A stretch of 64,000 nt of DNA from Flectobacillus rivi (GCF_030056655.1 NZ_JASHIE010000014.1:124001-188000); one strand, 5' to 3'; shown: positions 53,306 through 62,704, counted from the stretch's first letter. The notes: a model not told the origin generated them from the sequence alone. Numbers and translations: made by a program.

Positions 53306-53364
53306 ATGCGACAAATTTTCGTGTTTAGCTTGGGCTACGCACGAAAATTTGTCGCATTTTTTTA
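53306..53364 (+). terminator. Terminator-like hairpin between argG and argC
   Basis: ATGCGACAAATTTTCGTG (53306-53323) is perfectly complementary to 53340-53357 (18 bp, 16-base loop) and is followed by a run of seven T. It has all features of an intrinsic terminator although it lies inside the arginine cluster, 19 bases after the argG stop. Confidence 0.8.
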
Positions 53365-53377
53365 TCATATAAAAAAC

Positions 53378-54337
53378 ATGATTAAAGTAGGAATTATCGG
53401 TGGTGCAGGATATACAGGTGGAGAGTTACTCAGAATTTTAATCAATCACCCAGAAGTAGAAATTACCTTTGTGAACTCAAAGTCTCAAGCTGGAAAACCT
53501 GTTTATGCTACGCACACAGATTTGTTGGGTGATACCGAATTGGTATTTACAGACGAATTGCATACTAATATCGATGTAGCATTCCTTTGCTCAGGACATG
53601 GCGAGTCGAAAAAGTTTTTGGAAGCTAATCCTGCCTTTAAGGGAATTAGCATTATCGACCTAAGCACAGACTATCGTGACCAATCTGAAGGATTTGTTTA
53701 TGGTTTGGCAGAATTACAAAGAGACAAAATTAAAGGTGCCAAGCATATTGCGAACCCTGGCTGCTTTGCGACTTCTATCGAATTGGCCTTGTTACCATTA
53801 GCTTCAGCAGGATTAATTCAAGATGCCATTCATATCTCAGCAGTAACTGGCTCTACAGGTGCAGGACAGTCGTTGTCGGCAACAAGCCATTTCTCTTGGC
53901 GTAACAACAATATTTCTATTTATAAGGCTTTCACCCATCAGCACTTGACCGAAATTGGCATGACGCTCAATGAACTTCAAGCTGATTTTGATCAGCCTAT
54001 TAATTTTATTCCGTACCGTGGCAACTTTACTAGAGGTATCATGGCAAACGTTTATACAAAGTTTGAGGGTACTTTAGCTGAAGCGAAAGAATTGTATAAA
54101 AACTACTACGCCAATCATCCTTTCACCACAGTAAGCGATGCGGCAATAGATGTAAAACAAGTGGTAAATACCAACAAATGTCTGATTCACTTAGAATTAC
54201 ACAATGGCAATTTATTAATTTCTAGTATCATCGACAATCTTACAAAAGGAGCATCAGGTCAGGCAGTACAAAATATGAACCTAATTTTTGGGTTACCTGA
54301 ACGAACTGGTTTGGCGCTAAAAAGTGTTGGGTTCTAA
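53378..54337 (+). CDS. argC: N-acetyl(or N-succinyl)-gamma-glutamyl-phosphate reductase
   Basis: ArgC reduces the acylated glutamyl phosphate to its semialdehyde with NADPH. Taken from ATG 53378 (MIKVGIIGGAGYTGGELLR) the product has 320 residues. The Rossmann motif GGAGYTGGE is at about 8-16 and the catalytic cysteine is Cys129 in ANPGCFATSIELALLPL. The start was chosen because the frame upstream to 53294 runs through the terminator-like hairpin and encodes residues that do not fit the family. Bacteroidota ArgC may act on succinylated substrate. Confidence 0.95.
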   Translation: MIKVGIIGGAGYTGGELLRILINHPEVEITFVNSKSQAGKPVYATHTDLLGDTELVFTDELHTNIDVAFLCSGHGESKKFLEANPAFKGISIIDLSTDYRDQSEGFVYGLAELQRDKIKGAKHIANPGCFATSIELALLPLASAGLIQDAIHISAVTGSTGAGQSLSATSHFSWRNNNISIYKAFTHQHLTEIGMTLNELQADFDQPINFIPYRGNFTRGIMANVYTKFEGTLAEAKELYKNYYANHPFTTVSDAAIDVKQVVNTNKCLIHLELHNGNLLISSIIDNLTKGASGQAVQNMNLIFGLPERTGLALKSVGF

Positions 54338-54511
54338 GAATGTGCTTTGCTCTGACTTAGAAATTCTGGTGTAGGTTCTATTCAGACTGATTTATATCAT
54401 CTTTCCAAGTCGAGTGAATGCTTAATTTTGAATTTGGAGGTTACTCATCAAAATTTCAACGATTGAGTCATATTCTCTTTACCAACAATTTAAACAATCA
54501 CTCTCTCAAAA

Positions 54512-55357
54512 ATGAAAAAGCTAGTACTATTACTTGGGCTTATTTTACCAACACTGAGCATCGCTCAAGAAAAACAACCGTATAGTCGCAAAGGACAAGG
54601 ATTTGTTTATTGGGGATACAACCGCTCCACTTATACCAAATCTGATATTACGTTTATTGGTCAAGGATACAACTTTACGTTACATGATGTAGTAGCAAAG
54701 GATGCTCCTTCTCCACTTGGTCGCGAATATTATGACCCAGCGCTTTTTTCTATTCCACAGTTCAATATTCGTGGGGGATATTTTTTTAGCGACCACTGGG
54801 CGATATCTATCGGTTGGGACCACATGAAATATGTGATGGTCAACGACCAACAGAGTACTATTACAGGAACCATCTCGGCACAGGTATCTAACCCTGCTAT
54901 TACCGTAAATCCTGCTTATGTGGGGACTTTTGACCATAAGCCAATTACAGTTAACTCAAAAGACTTTTTAACCTTTGAGCATACTGATGGCTTCAACTTT
55001 GCCAGTGTTGACCTAGACCGTTATGATAGACTTTGGAAGGCAAAAAATGGTGTACAAGGGCTTGATTGGATTGTAGGTGGTAGCGTAGGAGCATTTGTTC
55101 CCCGAAGTGATGTTCGCTTATTTACAGTAGGTAAAAACAATTATTGGAATGTTGCCGGTTATGGATTTGCCTTAAAAGCAGGTTTACAGTTCGATATTAC
55201 CAAACACGTATTCTTACGCAACGACATCAAAGGAGGTTTTTCTCGTCTAAACGACATCCGTACAACAGGTCGTGACGGCGATTATGCTAAACAAAGCATT
55301 TGGTATTTAGAAGATTATTTTGTTTTAGGCTTCACTATCGGCAAAATGAAGAAGTAA
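54512..55357 (+). CDS. Outer-membrane beta-barrel protein of unknown function
   Basis: This 281-residue protein has signal peptide MKKLVLLLGLILPTLSIAQ. The mature part alternates hydrophobic and polar residues with glycine-aromatic girdles (FVYWGYNRST, FNIRGGYFFSDHWAISIGWDHMKYVM, WNVAGYGFALKAGLQFDI), as expected of an 8-12-stranded barrel, ending YFVLGFTIGKMKK. I recognise no named family. It lies between argC (174 bases upstream) and argD (71 bases downstream) on the same strand. Nothing in its sequence connects it with amino-acid synthesis. Confidence 0.8.
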   Translation: MKKLVLLLGLILPTLSIAQEKQPYSRKGQGFVYWGYNRSTYTKSDITFIGQGYNFTLHDVVAKDAPSPLGREYYDPALFSIPQFNIRGGYFFSDHWAISIGWDHMKYVMVNDQQSTITGTISAQVSNPAITVNPAYVGTFDHKPITVNSKDFLTFEHTDGFNFASVDLDRYDRLWKAKNGVQGLDWIVGGSVGAFVPRSDVRLFTVGKNNYWNVAGYGFALKAGLQFDITKHVFLRNDIKGGFSRLNDIRTTGRDGDYAKQSIWYLEDYFVLGFTIGKMKK

Positions 55358-55428
55358 GAATGTAGACTTAGTCTATCCTCTTCTTTGCTTTTGGGAGCCA
55401 TTTTCACTATCTCAAAACTCACAAAGAA

Positions 55429-56550
55429 ATGAATCTATTCAATGTTTATCCCCTATATGATATTGAGCCTGTAAAAGCAAAAGGCAGTTATTTATGGGAT
55501 AAAAATGGTCAAGAATATCTTGATTTGTACGGAGGTCATGCCGTGATTTCTATTGGTCACTCGCATCCGTACTATGTTGAGAAGCTTACAACTCAATTGA
55601 ATAATATCGGTTTTTACTCTAATTCAGTAAAAATTCCTATTCAAGAAGAATTAGCAACTAAATTAGGTGAACTATCAGGTTACGAAGATTATGCCTTATT
55701 CTTGTGTAACTCAGGTGCTGAAGCTAACGAGAATGCTTTAAAAACGGCATCATTTTTCAATGGTCGTAAAAAAGTAGTAGCATTTACCAAGGCATTTCAC
55801 GGACGTACCGCTGGAGCTGTGGCTGTAACCGACAATAAGGCAATTGTTGCACCAGTCAATTATTCTGAGCATGTGACTTTCTTGCCATTTAACGACATTG
55901 AAGCTTTAGAGCAAGGTGTAACAGATGAAACTTGTGCTGTTATCGTTGAAGGTATTCAAGGAGTTGGTGGTATTCAGGTAGCATCAGAAGCATTCTTGAA
56001 AGCAGCACGAGCAATTTGCGATAAAACTGGTGCAGCATTGATTCTTGATTCTGTTCAATGTGGTTATGGTCGTTCGGGTAAATTTTTCTCGCATCAGTAT
56101 GCAGATGTTCATCCAGACTTAATCACTACAGCAAAAGGAATGGGCAATGGATTTCCCATCGGTGGTGTGCTAATTTCACCAAAGTTTCAAGCAAAATTTG
56201 GAATGTTGGGTACAACCTTCGGTGGCAACCATTTGGCTTGCGCAGCAGCAGTTGCAGTTTTGGACGTGATGAAGCAAGAAAACTTGATTGAAAATGCGTC
56301 AAAGATGGGTGATTATTTAATGAGTAATCTCCAGCAAATTCAAGGGATCAAGGAGCTTAGAGGTAGAGGACTCATGATTGGTATTGAATTTGAGCAACCT
56401 GTAGATGAAATCAGGGATACGCTTTTATTTAAACACCACATATTCTGTGGCTATGCAGGAAAACACACTTTACGTTTATTACCAAGCTTAGCCTTGGGAC
56501 AAACCGAGTGTGATAGATTTTTAGAAGCACTTCAAAGTGTTCTAAAATAG
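55429..56550 (+). CDS. argD: Acetyl(or succinyl)ornithine aminotransferase
   Basis: ArgD transfers an amino group from glutamate to the acylated semialdehyde, forming N-acylornithine. The 373-residue class-III PLP aminotransferase has LDLYGGHAVISIGHSHP (about 31-47), FLCNSGAEANENALK (about 91-105), AFHGRTAGA, and the PLP lysine Lys236 in TTAKGMGNGFPIGG. The PLP-ring loop reads LDSVQCGYGRSG where most relatives have LDEVQ(T/S)G, so the usual Glu is Ser. The length is slightly shorter than the usual ArgD (about 400). It follows the beta-barrel gene by 71 bases. Confidence 0.92.
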   Translation: MNLFNVYPLYDIEPVKAKGSYLWDKNGQEYLDLYGGHAVISIGHSHPYYVEKLTTQLNNIGFYSNSVKIPIQEELATKLGELSGYEDYALFLCNSGAEANENALKTASFFNGRKKVVAFTKAFHGRTAGAVAVTDNKAIVAPVNYSEHVTFLPFNDIEALEQGVTDETCAVIVEGIQGVGGIQVASEAFLKAARAICDKTGAALILDSVQCGYGRSGKFFSHQYADVHPDLITTAKGMGNGFPIGGVLISPKFQAKFGMLGTTFGGNHLACAAAVAVLDVMKQENLIENASKMGDYLMSNLQQIQGIKELRGRGLMIGIEFEQPVDEIRDTLLFKHHIFCGYAGKHTLRLLPSLALGQTECDRFLEALQSVLK

Positions 56551-56584
56551 ATATATGTAGATACTGGAAGTGAGTAGTGTAAAG

Positions 56585-56842
56585 CTACTTGCTTCCTGAT
56601 TGAACAGGCTCTTCTTCGGAAATAATCTTATCGATAATATTCTTCCACATTTTCTCCTCTTTTTGTGATTTACTCACAGGTAATTCACGTCTTGAACTTT
56701 CTTCCCAAACGCGCTTGAGTCGTAGATACGTCAGATTATTAATTATATTTTCATTCCGCCAGAGTTCTATTTCTTGTTCTTCATCTTTGGAGGCTTGACC
56801 TTCAAAGTGTTTAACTAAAAGTATATATTTTACTCTCAACAT
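56585..56842 (-). CDS. Small protein resembling the N-terminal domain of FecR-type anti-sigma factors
   Basis: This 85-residue soluble protein has the pattern LLVKHFEGQASKDEEQEIELW (about 8-28), followed by ENIINNLTYLRLKRVWEESS. That resembles the cytoplasmic N-terminal sigma-binding helices of FecR-like anti-sigma factors in Bacteroidota, which normally continue into a membrane segment and a periplasmic FecR domain (about 300-400 aa). Here the protein ends after the helical domain in EEEPVQSGSK. It could be a decayed remnant or a free cytoplasmic regulator. No sigma factor gene is adjacent. It converges with argD. Confidence 0.6.
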   Translation of the reverse strand: MLRVKYILLVKHFEGQASKDEEQEIELWRNENIINNLTYLRLKRVWEESSRRELPVSKSQKEEKMWKNIIDKIISEEEPVQSGSK

Positions 56843-57400
56843 GTGGTGCGGGATAGTCGAAGTCAGAAATAGCCAGAGAGAAAATTCTAACTTTTACAAC
56901 TAACTATCTTAAGGAGTTTAATAAATAAGTTCTATAAAATAATGATACCTGCGCATAGATGGCGACTACACGATTCATTATAAAAGACTGAAAAACAGTT
57001 CGGAAGTAACAATATAAACTAAAATTAATTCATAATTATTTTATTATTCTTTAGTTAATCTGACATAAATCAGTATTAAACCTTAGATGTCCTATATTTG
57101 CTCTATCTATCAAACAAAACTTTGACAATCAAACGATTATACTTTGGGTATTATTCAAGTAAAACTAGGTATTTTTCTATTACTTCAGATATGAAAATTG
57201 AACAAAAAAAAGAAAAACTCATCTATCTTATTTAAGATGCCATAAAGCTATTTTGATATTACAAAGTATTATGATTATTTTGCGGTTCTTTTGTGCAGAA
57301 TATTGTATCTCGTAATTGGTGAAGAACAACTGTCCCTTTTTACTACCAACCTACGAGTCTCGTTTCACCCATTAAAGCATAACGTTTTAAAGTACTAAAT
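56843..57400. other. Gene-free AT-rich stretch before the PpiD-like gene
   Basis: This 558-base divergent gap contains several -7-like words on the plus strand: TATATTTG (57093-57100) and TATACTTTG (57138-57146, with TTTGAC at 57121-57126 at a short distance), so the downstream gene has a possible leader of about 250-300 nt. I saw no gene, no RNA structure of note and no repeat. Confidence 0.5.
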
Positions 57401-59515
57401 ATGGCATTAATTACCAAAATCAGAGAAAAATCGGGAATTGCAGCGGCAGCCATTGCCGTGAGTTTAATTCTATTCCTATTAGGGAGCGACATTTTCCAAG
57501 GCAAGTCTCGCTTCTTTGGTGGGAATAGCGACGAGGTGGGAGAAATCGCTGGCGAGTCTATCTCCTCGAAAGATTTTCAAAACAAAGTAGAAGAAGCCTC
57601 TAAAGCTTACTCCGCTCAAACAGGTCGTGGACCAAGCGAGCAAGAATTAGCCATGATGCGTGAGCAAGTATGGAACCAATATATTTTGGATTTCGCTTAC
57701 GGTAAAGAATATGAAGCACTTGGACTTTCTGTTTCTCCAGAAGAACTAGTTGATATGGTTCAAGGTAACAATATTCACCCTTCAGTTAGACAACAGTTTA
57801 CAAACCCACAGACTGGTCAGTTTGATAAAAACTATGTTATTCAGTTTTTGAAAAACTTGAAGTCTATGCCAGCGGCACAACAACAAGCATGGGCTAACTT
57901 TGAGAAATCATTGGGTCAAGACCGTTTGAGATCTAAGTATGAAAGCTTATTGAGATTATCGACATACACAACTAATATCGAAGCTCAAAAAGACTATCAA
58001 GCTCAAACTGCTAAAGCTGATGTTCAATATTTGTATGTTCCTTTTTATTCTATTGCTGACTCTACTATAAAAGTAACAGACAGCCAATTGGAAGAATACT
58101 TAGCAAAACACAAAGACTTGTTTAAGGGCGAAAACACTCGTTCTATCCAATATGTAACGTTCCCTGTGATTCCATCAAAGCAAGATACAGCTTCTTTCTA
58201 CAACGACATCAAGCGTTTGGCGAAGGATTTAGCAGTTGCTAAAAATGACTCTGCATTTGCTATGATGAACTCAGATGTTAAGACTCCATATTTGGTTTCA
58301 TTGGCAGAAGTTCCAGCAGCAGTAAAAACACAATTAGGTTCAATGATTGCAGGTGGTATCTACGGTCCATTCAAAGAAAACAATGTTTACTCTATCTACA
58401 AATATGGTGGTATCCAGAAAGATTCTTTGTTTACATTACGTGCTAGTCATATCTTGATTCGTCCAGAAAACACAAGCGATTCGTCAAAAGCAGCAGCTCG
58501 TAAACGTGCAGAAGGTATCATGGCGCAAATCAAAGGTGGTGCAAACTTTGAAGCACTTGCTCGTTTGAATGGTATGGATGGAACTGCTCAACAAGGTGGT
58601 GACTTAGGTTTCTTTAAAAACAACGGTTCAATGGTAAAACCATTCGAGAAAGCTGTGTTTGGATTTAGTGGTGCAGGTTTGATTCCAGGTTTGATTGAAA
58701 CTGACTTTGGTTTCCATATTGTAAAAGTAACTGAGCCAAAATCAAATACTCGTTACAAATTGGCCGCTATCAACCGTACTATCGCTCCTAGCCAAGCAAC
58801 AATGGACGAAGTTTTACGTAAGGCTGATAACTTTGCTGCGGCAAACACAAGTGCTGAAGCATTTGATGCTGCTGTGAAGAAAGATAAAAATATCTTGATG
58901 CTTCGTGCTGAAAGAATGTTGGAAGGTTCTAGCAATGTAAATAACTTGACTAATGCTCGTGACATTGTTCGTTGGGCATTTAATGATGATACTAAAGTTG
59001 GAACTGTTTCGGATGTATTCCAAAATGACAACCAATATATCGTTGCTATTTTGACAAATAAAACGTCAAAAGACGAAGTAAAAGTTGCTGACTATCGTGA
59101 CGAATTAACAGCACGTGTTAGAGCTGAATTGAAAGCAGAACAAATTATCAACAAATTGGGTGGTATTTCAGGAAGCTTGGAGCAAGTGGCACAAAAATAT
59201 GGTGCAGGTGCTTTAGTTGAAACTGCTACTGATATTACTTTGGCACAAGGCGTATTGTCAAGTGCTGGTGCTGATCCAACTGCATTAGGTAAAGCATTCG
59301 GTTTGAAAGTTGGTCAAAAATCAAAGCCATTTAAAGGTGAACAAGGTGTATTTATCGTTCAAGCGGTTAAATCAACTCCTGCACCAGCAATCGCTGACTT
59401 GACTATGTATAAAAACTCTGCTCGTATGATGGCTGCTCAAAGAGCTTCTTTCTATATCAACGAGGCAATCAAAGAAAATGCTAAAGTTGTAGACAACAGA
59501 GCTAGATTCTATTAG
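57401..59515 (+). CDS. PpiD/SurA-like peptidyl-prolyl isomerase
   Basis: This 704-residue periplasmic folding factor is anchored by one N-terminal membrane segment (about 12-31). A SurA_N-type chaperone domain follows (about 50-200: SEQELAMMREQVWNQYI), then a parvulin domain (about 345-452: ASHILIRPENT, GGANFEALARLNGMDGTAQQGGDLGFF, FGFHIVKVTEP) and a C-terminal helical and second parvulin-like region (about 460-700). This arrangement matches PpiD of E. coli, which assists outer-membrane and periplasmic proteins. It is 104 bases before gldG, with a terminator between. Confidence 0.9.
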   Translation: MALITKIREKSGIAAAAIAVSLILFLLGSDIFQGKSRFFGGNSDEVGEIAGESISSKDFQNKVEEASKAYSAQTGRGPSEQELAMMREQVWNQYILDFAYGKEYEALGLSVSPEELVDMVQGNNIHPSVRQQFTNPQTGQFDKNYVIQFLKNLKSMPAAQQQAWANFEKSLGQDRLRSKYESLLRLSTYTTNIEAQKDYQAQTAKADVQYLYVPFYSIADSTIKVTDSQLEEYLAKHKDLFKGENTRSIQYVTFPVIPSKQDTASFYNDIKRLAKDLAVAKNDSAFAMMNSDVKTPYLVSLAEVPAAVKTQLGSMIAGGIYGPFKENNVYSIYKYGGIQKDSLFTLRASHILIRPENTSDSSKAAARKRAEGIMAQIKGGANFEALARLNGMDGTAQQGGDLGFFKNNGSMVKPFEKAVFGFSGAGLIPGLIETDFGFHIVKVTEPKSNTRYKLAAINRTIAPSQATMDEVLRKADNFAAANTSAEAFDAAVKKDKNILMLRAERMLEGSSNVNNLTNARDIVRWAFNDDTKVGTVSDVFQNDNQYIVAILTNKTSKDEVKVADYRDELTARVRAELKAEQIINKLGGISGSLEQVAQKYGAGALVETATDITLAQGVLSSAGADPTALGKAFGLKVGQKSKPFKGEQGVFIVQAVKSTPAPAIADLTMYKNSARMMAAQRASFYINEAIKENAKVVDNRARFY

Positions 59516-59539
59516 GATTTTTCTTTTGAAAATATTCTG

Positions 59540-59565
59540 AAAAGCACCTCAAAAGAGGTGCTTTT
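59540..59565 (+). terminator. Terminator after the PpiD-like gene
   Basis: AAAAGCACCTC (59540-59550) pairs with GAGGTGCTTTT (59555-59565) around AAAA, followed by CTTG and a T-rich stretch. Confidence 0.85.
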
Positions 59566-59619
59566 CTTGTTTTATTAGTAGCTTTGCAAGAAAATCGCCT
59601 TGGCATCGTTAAGGAAAAT

Positions 59620-61281
59620 ATGAAAAACAAAATCATTCAATTTGCACTCGCATTAGGCTTTATTATTGGCCTCAACATACTAGCTAACTATTATTTCTTT
59701 CGTCTCGACCTTACTGAAGAGGGACGATACACGATTGCCCCTGCCACAAGAAATTTATTAGAAAATCTTGAAGGAGATATCAATATCAAAGTGTATCTCA
59801 CGGGCAATGATATTCCTGCGGGATTTAAACGTTTGGAAAGTGCTGTAAAAGAAACGCTCGATGAATTCAAAATTTATGGAGGTACACATATCAACTATCG
59901 TTTTATTGACCTAAATGCTGAAATAAAGGATACTAAATTGCGCAACCAAAAAATTATGGAACTTGCCCAAAAAGGTATTCCTCCAACCAACGTTGTCAAC
60001 TCTGAAGACGGGAAACGCACTCAAACATTACTTTTGCCAGGCGCTATTATTACTTATCAAGATAAAGAAATAGCAACACTTTTGTTGAAAGGAAATAAAA
60101 TGTCTTCTCCACAAGAGATTCTTAATCAGTCTTATGAGGGAGTTGAATATCAATTAGCTTCTGCTATTAAAGCCTTGACTTTACAGGAAAAGAAAAAAAT
60201 TGGCTTCTTTACTAACTACACATCCTTACCTGAGGTCAATCAATTGAGTATGATTGGTGCATTAAAAAAGTTCTATGCCCTCTATCCTGTCGACTTACGC
60301 AATTCTCCAACGTTGGATGGACTTGATGCAATATGTATCTTGAAGCCAGACCAAGCTTTTAACGAAGAGGATAAATACAAGATTGACCAATTTATTATGA
60401 AAGGAGGCAAAGCTGTTTTCTTCGTAGACGCAGTAAAAGTAGATTCAGCATCTCGTGAAGGTAATTTGTCAACTATTAATAATCTTAATCTCGACGATTT
60501 ACTTTTCAAGTATGGGGTTCGCCTAAATCACAATCTGATTAAAGATGCGCAGATGTGTGCGGCTATCCCGATGGATATTGGCAATTTTGGAGATAAATCA
60601 AATATTCAATTGGTCCCTTGGCAATATTTCCCATTAATTAACACTTTTGGAAAATCACCTATCGTTAAAAACCTTGACGCAGTTTACACCAAGTATGTTG
60701 GTAGCCTAGATACTGTCCGTGCAGATGGTATCAACAAGACACCTTTACTAATGACTTCGCAGTACACTCAGTTATTGAATGCTCCAGCAATTTTGACTTA
60801 TAATTTTGCTAGTAAAGATTTGGATGCGACTCAATACAAAGGAGGTGTACAAACCGTTGGTATGTTGTTGGAAGGCAAATTTGAGTCATTGTACAAAAAT
60901 CGTATTCTACCAAGTGACCCACGTGCCAGCACATTCAAAGCTAATAGTGCTAGCACCAAAATTGTCGTATGCTCCGATGGAGATATTCCTGTAAATGATT
61001 TTGATCAAAAGAACAATGCTCCTCTTCCCTTAGGTTTTGATCGTTTTTCAGGAAATACCTTTGCCAATAGAGATTTTGTATTGAATACCTTCGACTATTT
61101 ATTGGATGATAACGGTGTTATTTCGGCTCGAAATAAGGTAATTACACTTCGTCCGCTCGACAAGTCAGCTCTTCAAAATGAACGCCAGTATTGGCAAGTC
61201 GTTAACTTGGTTGTTCCAATGATCATCTTGGTTTTGGTTGGGCTTCTCCTTAACTATTCACGTAAGAGAAAATTTGCCTAA
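59620..61281 (+). CDS. gldG: Gliding motility-associated ABC-type component GldG
   Basis: The product from ATG 59620 has 553 residues and a preceding AAGGA (59611-59615), an unusually clear ribosome binding site for this genome that also favours this start over a TTG 36 bases earlier. It has an N-terminal membrane segment (IIQFALALGFIIGLNILANYYFF), the block FRLDLTEEGRYTIAPATRNLL, a large extracytoplasmic domain of the ABC_transp_aux type (about 45-520), and a C-terminal membrane segment (VPMIILVLVGLLL). GldG belongs to a GldAFG ABC complex required for gliding in Flavobacterium, and its domain is often fused or paired with GldF. No gldF or gldA is nearby here. Confidence 0.88.
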   Translation: MKNKIIQFALALGFIIGLNILANYYFFRLDLTEEGRYTIAPATRNLLENLEGDINIKVYLTGNDIPAGFKRLESAVKETLDEFKIYGGTHINYRFIDLNAEIKDTKLRNQKIMELAQKGIPPTNVVNSEDGKRTQTLLLPGAIITYQDKEIATLLLKGNKMSSPQEILNQSYEGVEYQLASAIKALTLQEKKKIGFFTNYTSLPEVNQLSMIGALKKFYALYPVDLRNSPTLDGLDAICILKPDQAFNEEDKYKIDQFIMKGGKAVFFVDAVKVDSASREGNLSTINNLNLDDLLFKYGVRLNHNLIKDAQMCAAIPMDIGNFGDKSNIQLVPWQYFPLINTFGKSPIVKNLDAVYTKYVGSLDTVRADGINKTPLLMTSQYTQLLNAPAILTYNFASKDLDATQYKGGVQTVGMLLEGKFESLYKNRILPSDPRASTFKANSASTKIVVCSDGDIPVNDFDQKNNAPLPLGFDRFSGNTFANRDFVLNTFDYLLDDNGVISARNKVITLRPLDKSALQNERQYWQVVNLVVPMIILVLVGLLLNYSRKRKFA

Positions 61282-61406
61282 TCCAAGTTTATTTCAAGGC
61301 TTATTCGTACTTTTGTAGCATAACTAAACATGTCTTTTGAGCTTGTAAATACACATTCTTTTGAATGTTTTTTACCTAAAGACTCCAAATAAATCAATCA
61401 GCACTA

Positions 61407-62531
61407 ATGAAATTCGTCGTATCTTCATCAGTTCTATTAAAGCAACTCTCTACGGTAAATGGCGTTATCACAAATAACCCAATTGTACCAATTTTAGAGA
61501 ACTTTTTATTCCAACTCGAACACAGTCAGCTAACTGTAACAGCTTCAGATTTGCAAACAGTGATGATTACTACTCTAGAAGTAGAATCTCAAGATACTGG
61601 TGCAATCGCTGTTCCTGCACGCTTGTTACTCGATACCTTGAGAGGCTTACCAGACCAGCCAATCACTTTCAAAGTAGATACTGAGACTTTTGGAACTGAA
61701 ATTATTACCGAAAACGGTCGTTATAAACTTTCTGGCGAAAACCCTATTGACTTCCCTAAGGTTCCGCAAGTAAGCAAAAGCTTATCTGTAGAAATTGGAG
61801 CGGATATATTAGGTTCGGCTATTGCCAATACCATTTTTGCTGTTTCTAGCGACGACTTGCGTCCAGCTATGACAGGGGTATATGTTCAATTAAATTCGCA
61901 ATACACCAATTTTGTAGCAACAGACGGTCACCGTTTGATTCGTTACCGTCGTAGCGATATTCAGTCAGAGCAAGAGTCAAGCATGATTATTCCTCGCAAG
62001 GCCTTGAACTTATTGAAATCATCATTGCCTTCTGATGACACCGTGGTAACAGCTGACTTTAGTTCATCGAACGCATTTTTCAGCTTCAATAATATCAAAA
62101 TGATTTGTCGTTTAATCGACGAGCGTTTCCCTGATTACGAAAATGCAATTCCTCAAAATAATCCAAATGTATTGACAATCAACCGTCAAGAATTGTTGGG
62201 TTCTTTGAAACGTATTTCTATTTACTCAAATAAAACTACACATCAAATTCGTTTGAAATTAGGTCATAATGACTTAGTGATTTCGGCTGAAGATTTGGAT
62301 TACTCAAATGAAGCAAACGAAAAGTTGATGTGCGATTATGAAGGAGAGCCAATGGAAATTGGTTTCAATGCAAAATTCTTAATCGAAATGTTGAACAACT
62401 TGAGTTCAAACATGATTTCTATTGAAATGTCAGCTCCTAATCGTGCAGGTCTTATTATCCCTGCCGAAACAAAGGAAAATGAAAATATCTTGATGCTAGT
62501 TATGCCAGTAATGTTGAATAGCTACGCATAG
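61407..62531 (+). CDS. dnaN: DNA polymerase III beta sliding clamp
   Basis: The clamp encircles DNA and tethers polymerase III and other partners. The 374-residue protein has three repeated clamp domains (about 1-120, 125-245, 250-374), with MKFVVSSSVLLKQLSTVNGVI at the start, FVATDGHRLIRYR (about 171-183) in the middle domain and a C-terminal MLVMPVML (the usual M-P-M-R/M-L end). It follows gldG by 125 bases. There is no dnaA or recF next to it, as is often the case in Bacteroidota. Confidence 0.96.
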   Translation: MKFVVSSSVLLKQLSTVNGVITNNPIVPILENFLFQLEHSQLTVTASDLQTVMITTLEVESQDTGAIAVPARLLLDTLRGLPDQPITFKVDTETFGTEIITENGRYKLSGENPIDFPKVPQVSKSLSVEIGADILGSAIANTIFAVSSDDLRPAMTGVYVQLNSQYTNFVATDGHRLIRYRRSDIQSEQESSMIIPRKALNLLKSSLPSDDTVVTADFSSSNAFFSFNNIKMICRLIDERFPDYENAIPQNNPNVLTINRQELLGSLKRISIYSNKTTHQIRLKLGHNDLVISAEDLDYSNEANEKLMCDYEGEPMEIGFNAKFLIEMLNNLSSNMISIEMSAPNRAGLIIPAETKENENILMLVMPVMLNSYA

Positions 62532-62640
62532 TTATTTAGTGAATTGTGAATGAGTGATTATTTTTAATTAAATCTCAATCACTTTACCTATTGTATAGTA
62601 GCATTATTCAATAATAAAGGACATATATTGACTGTCACTT

Positions 62641-62679
62641 AAAGGCGTTCGAAAACTAGTTTCGAACGCCTTTTTTGAT
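62641..62679 (+). terminator. Terminator after dnaN
   Basis: AAAGGCGTTCGAAA (62641-62654) pairs with 62660-62673 (14 bp) around ACTAG, followed by a T run. It is the first part of copy 3 of the composite repeat. Confidence 0.85.
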
Positions 62680-62704
62680 ACTATATTTCGAGTGACAACT
62701 CTTT

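Noticed and set aside
53294..53377. N-terminal extension of ArgC
   Set aside because: It would be encoded by the terminator-like hairpin, and family members start at the MIKVGIIGGAG segment.
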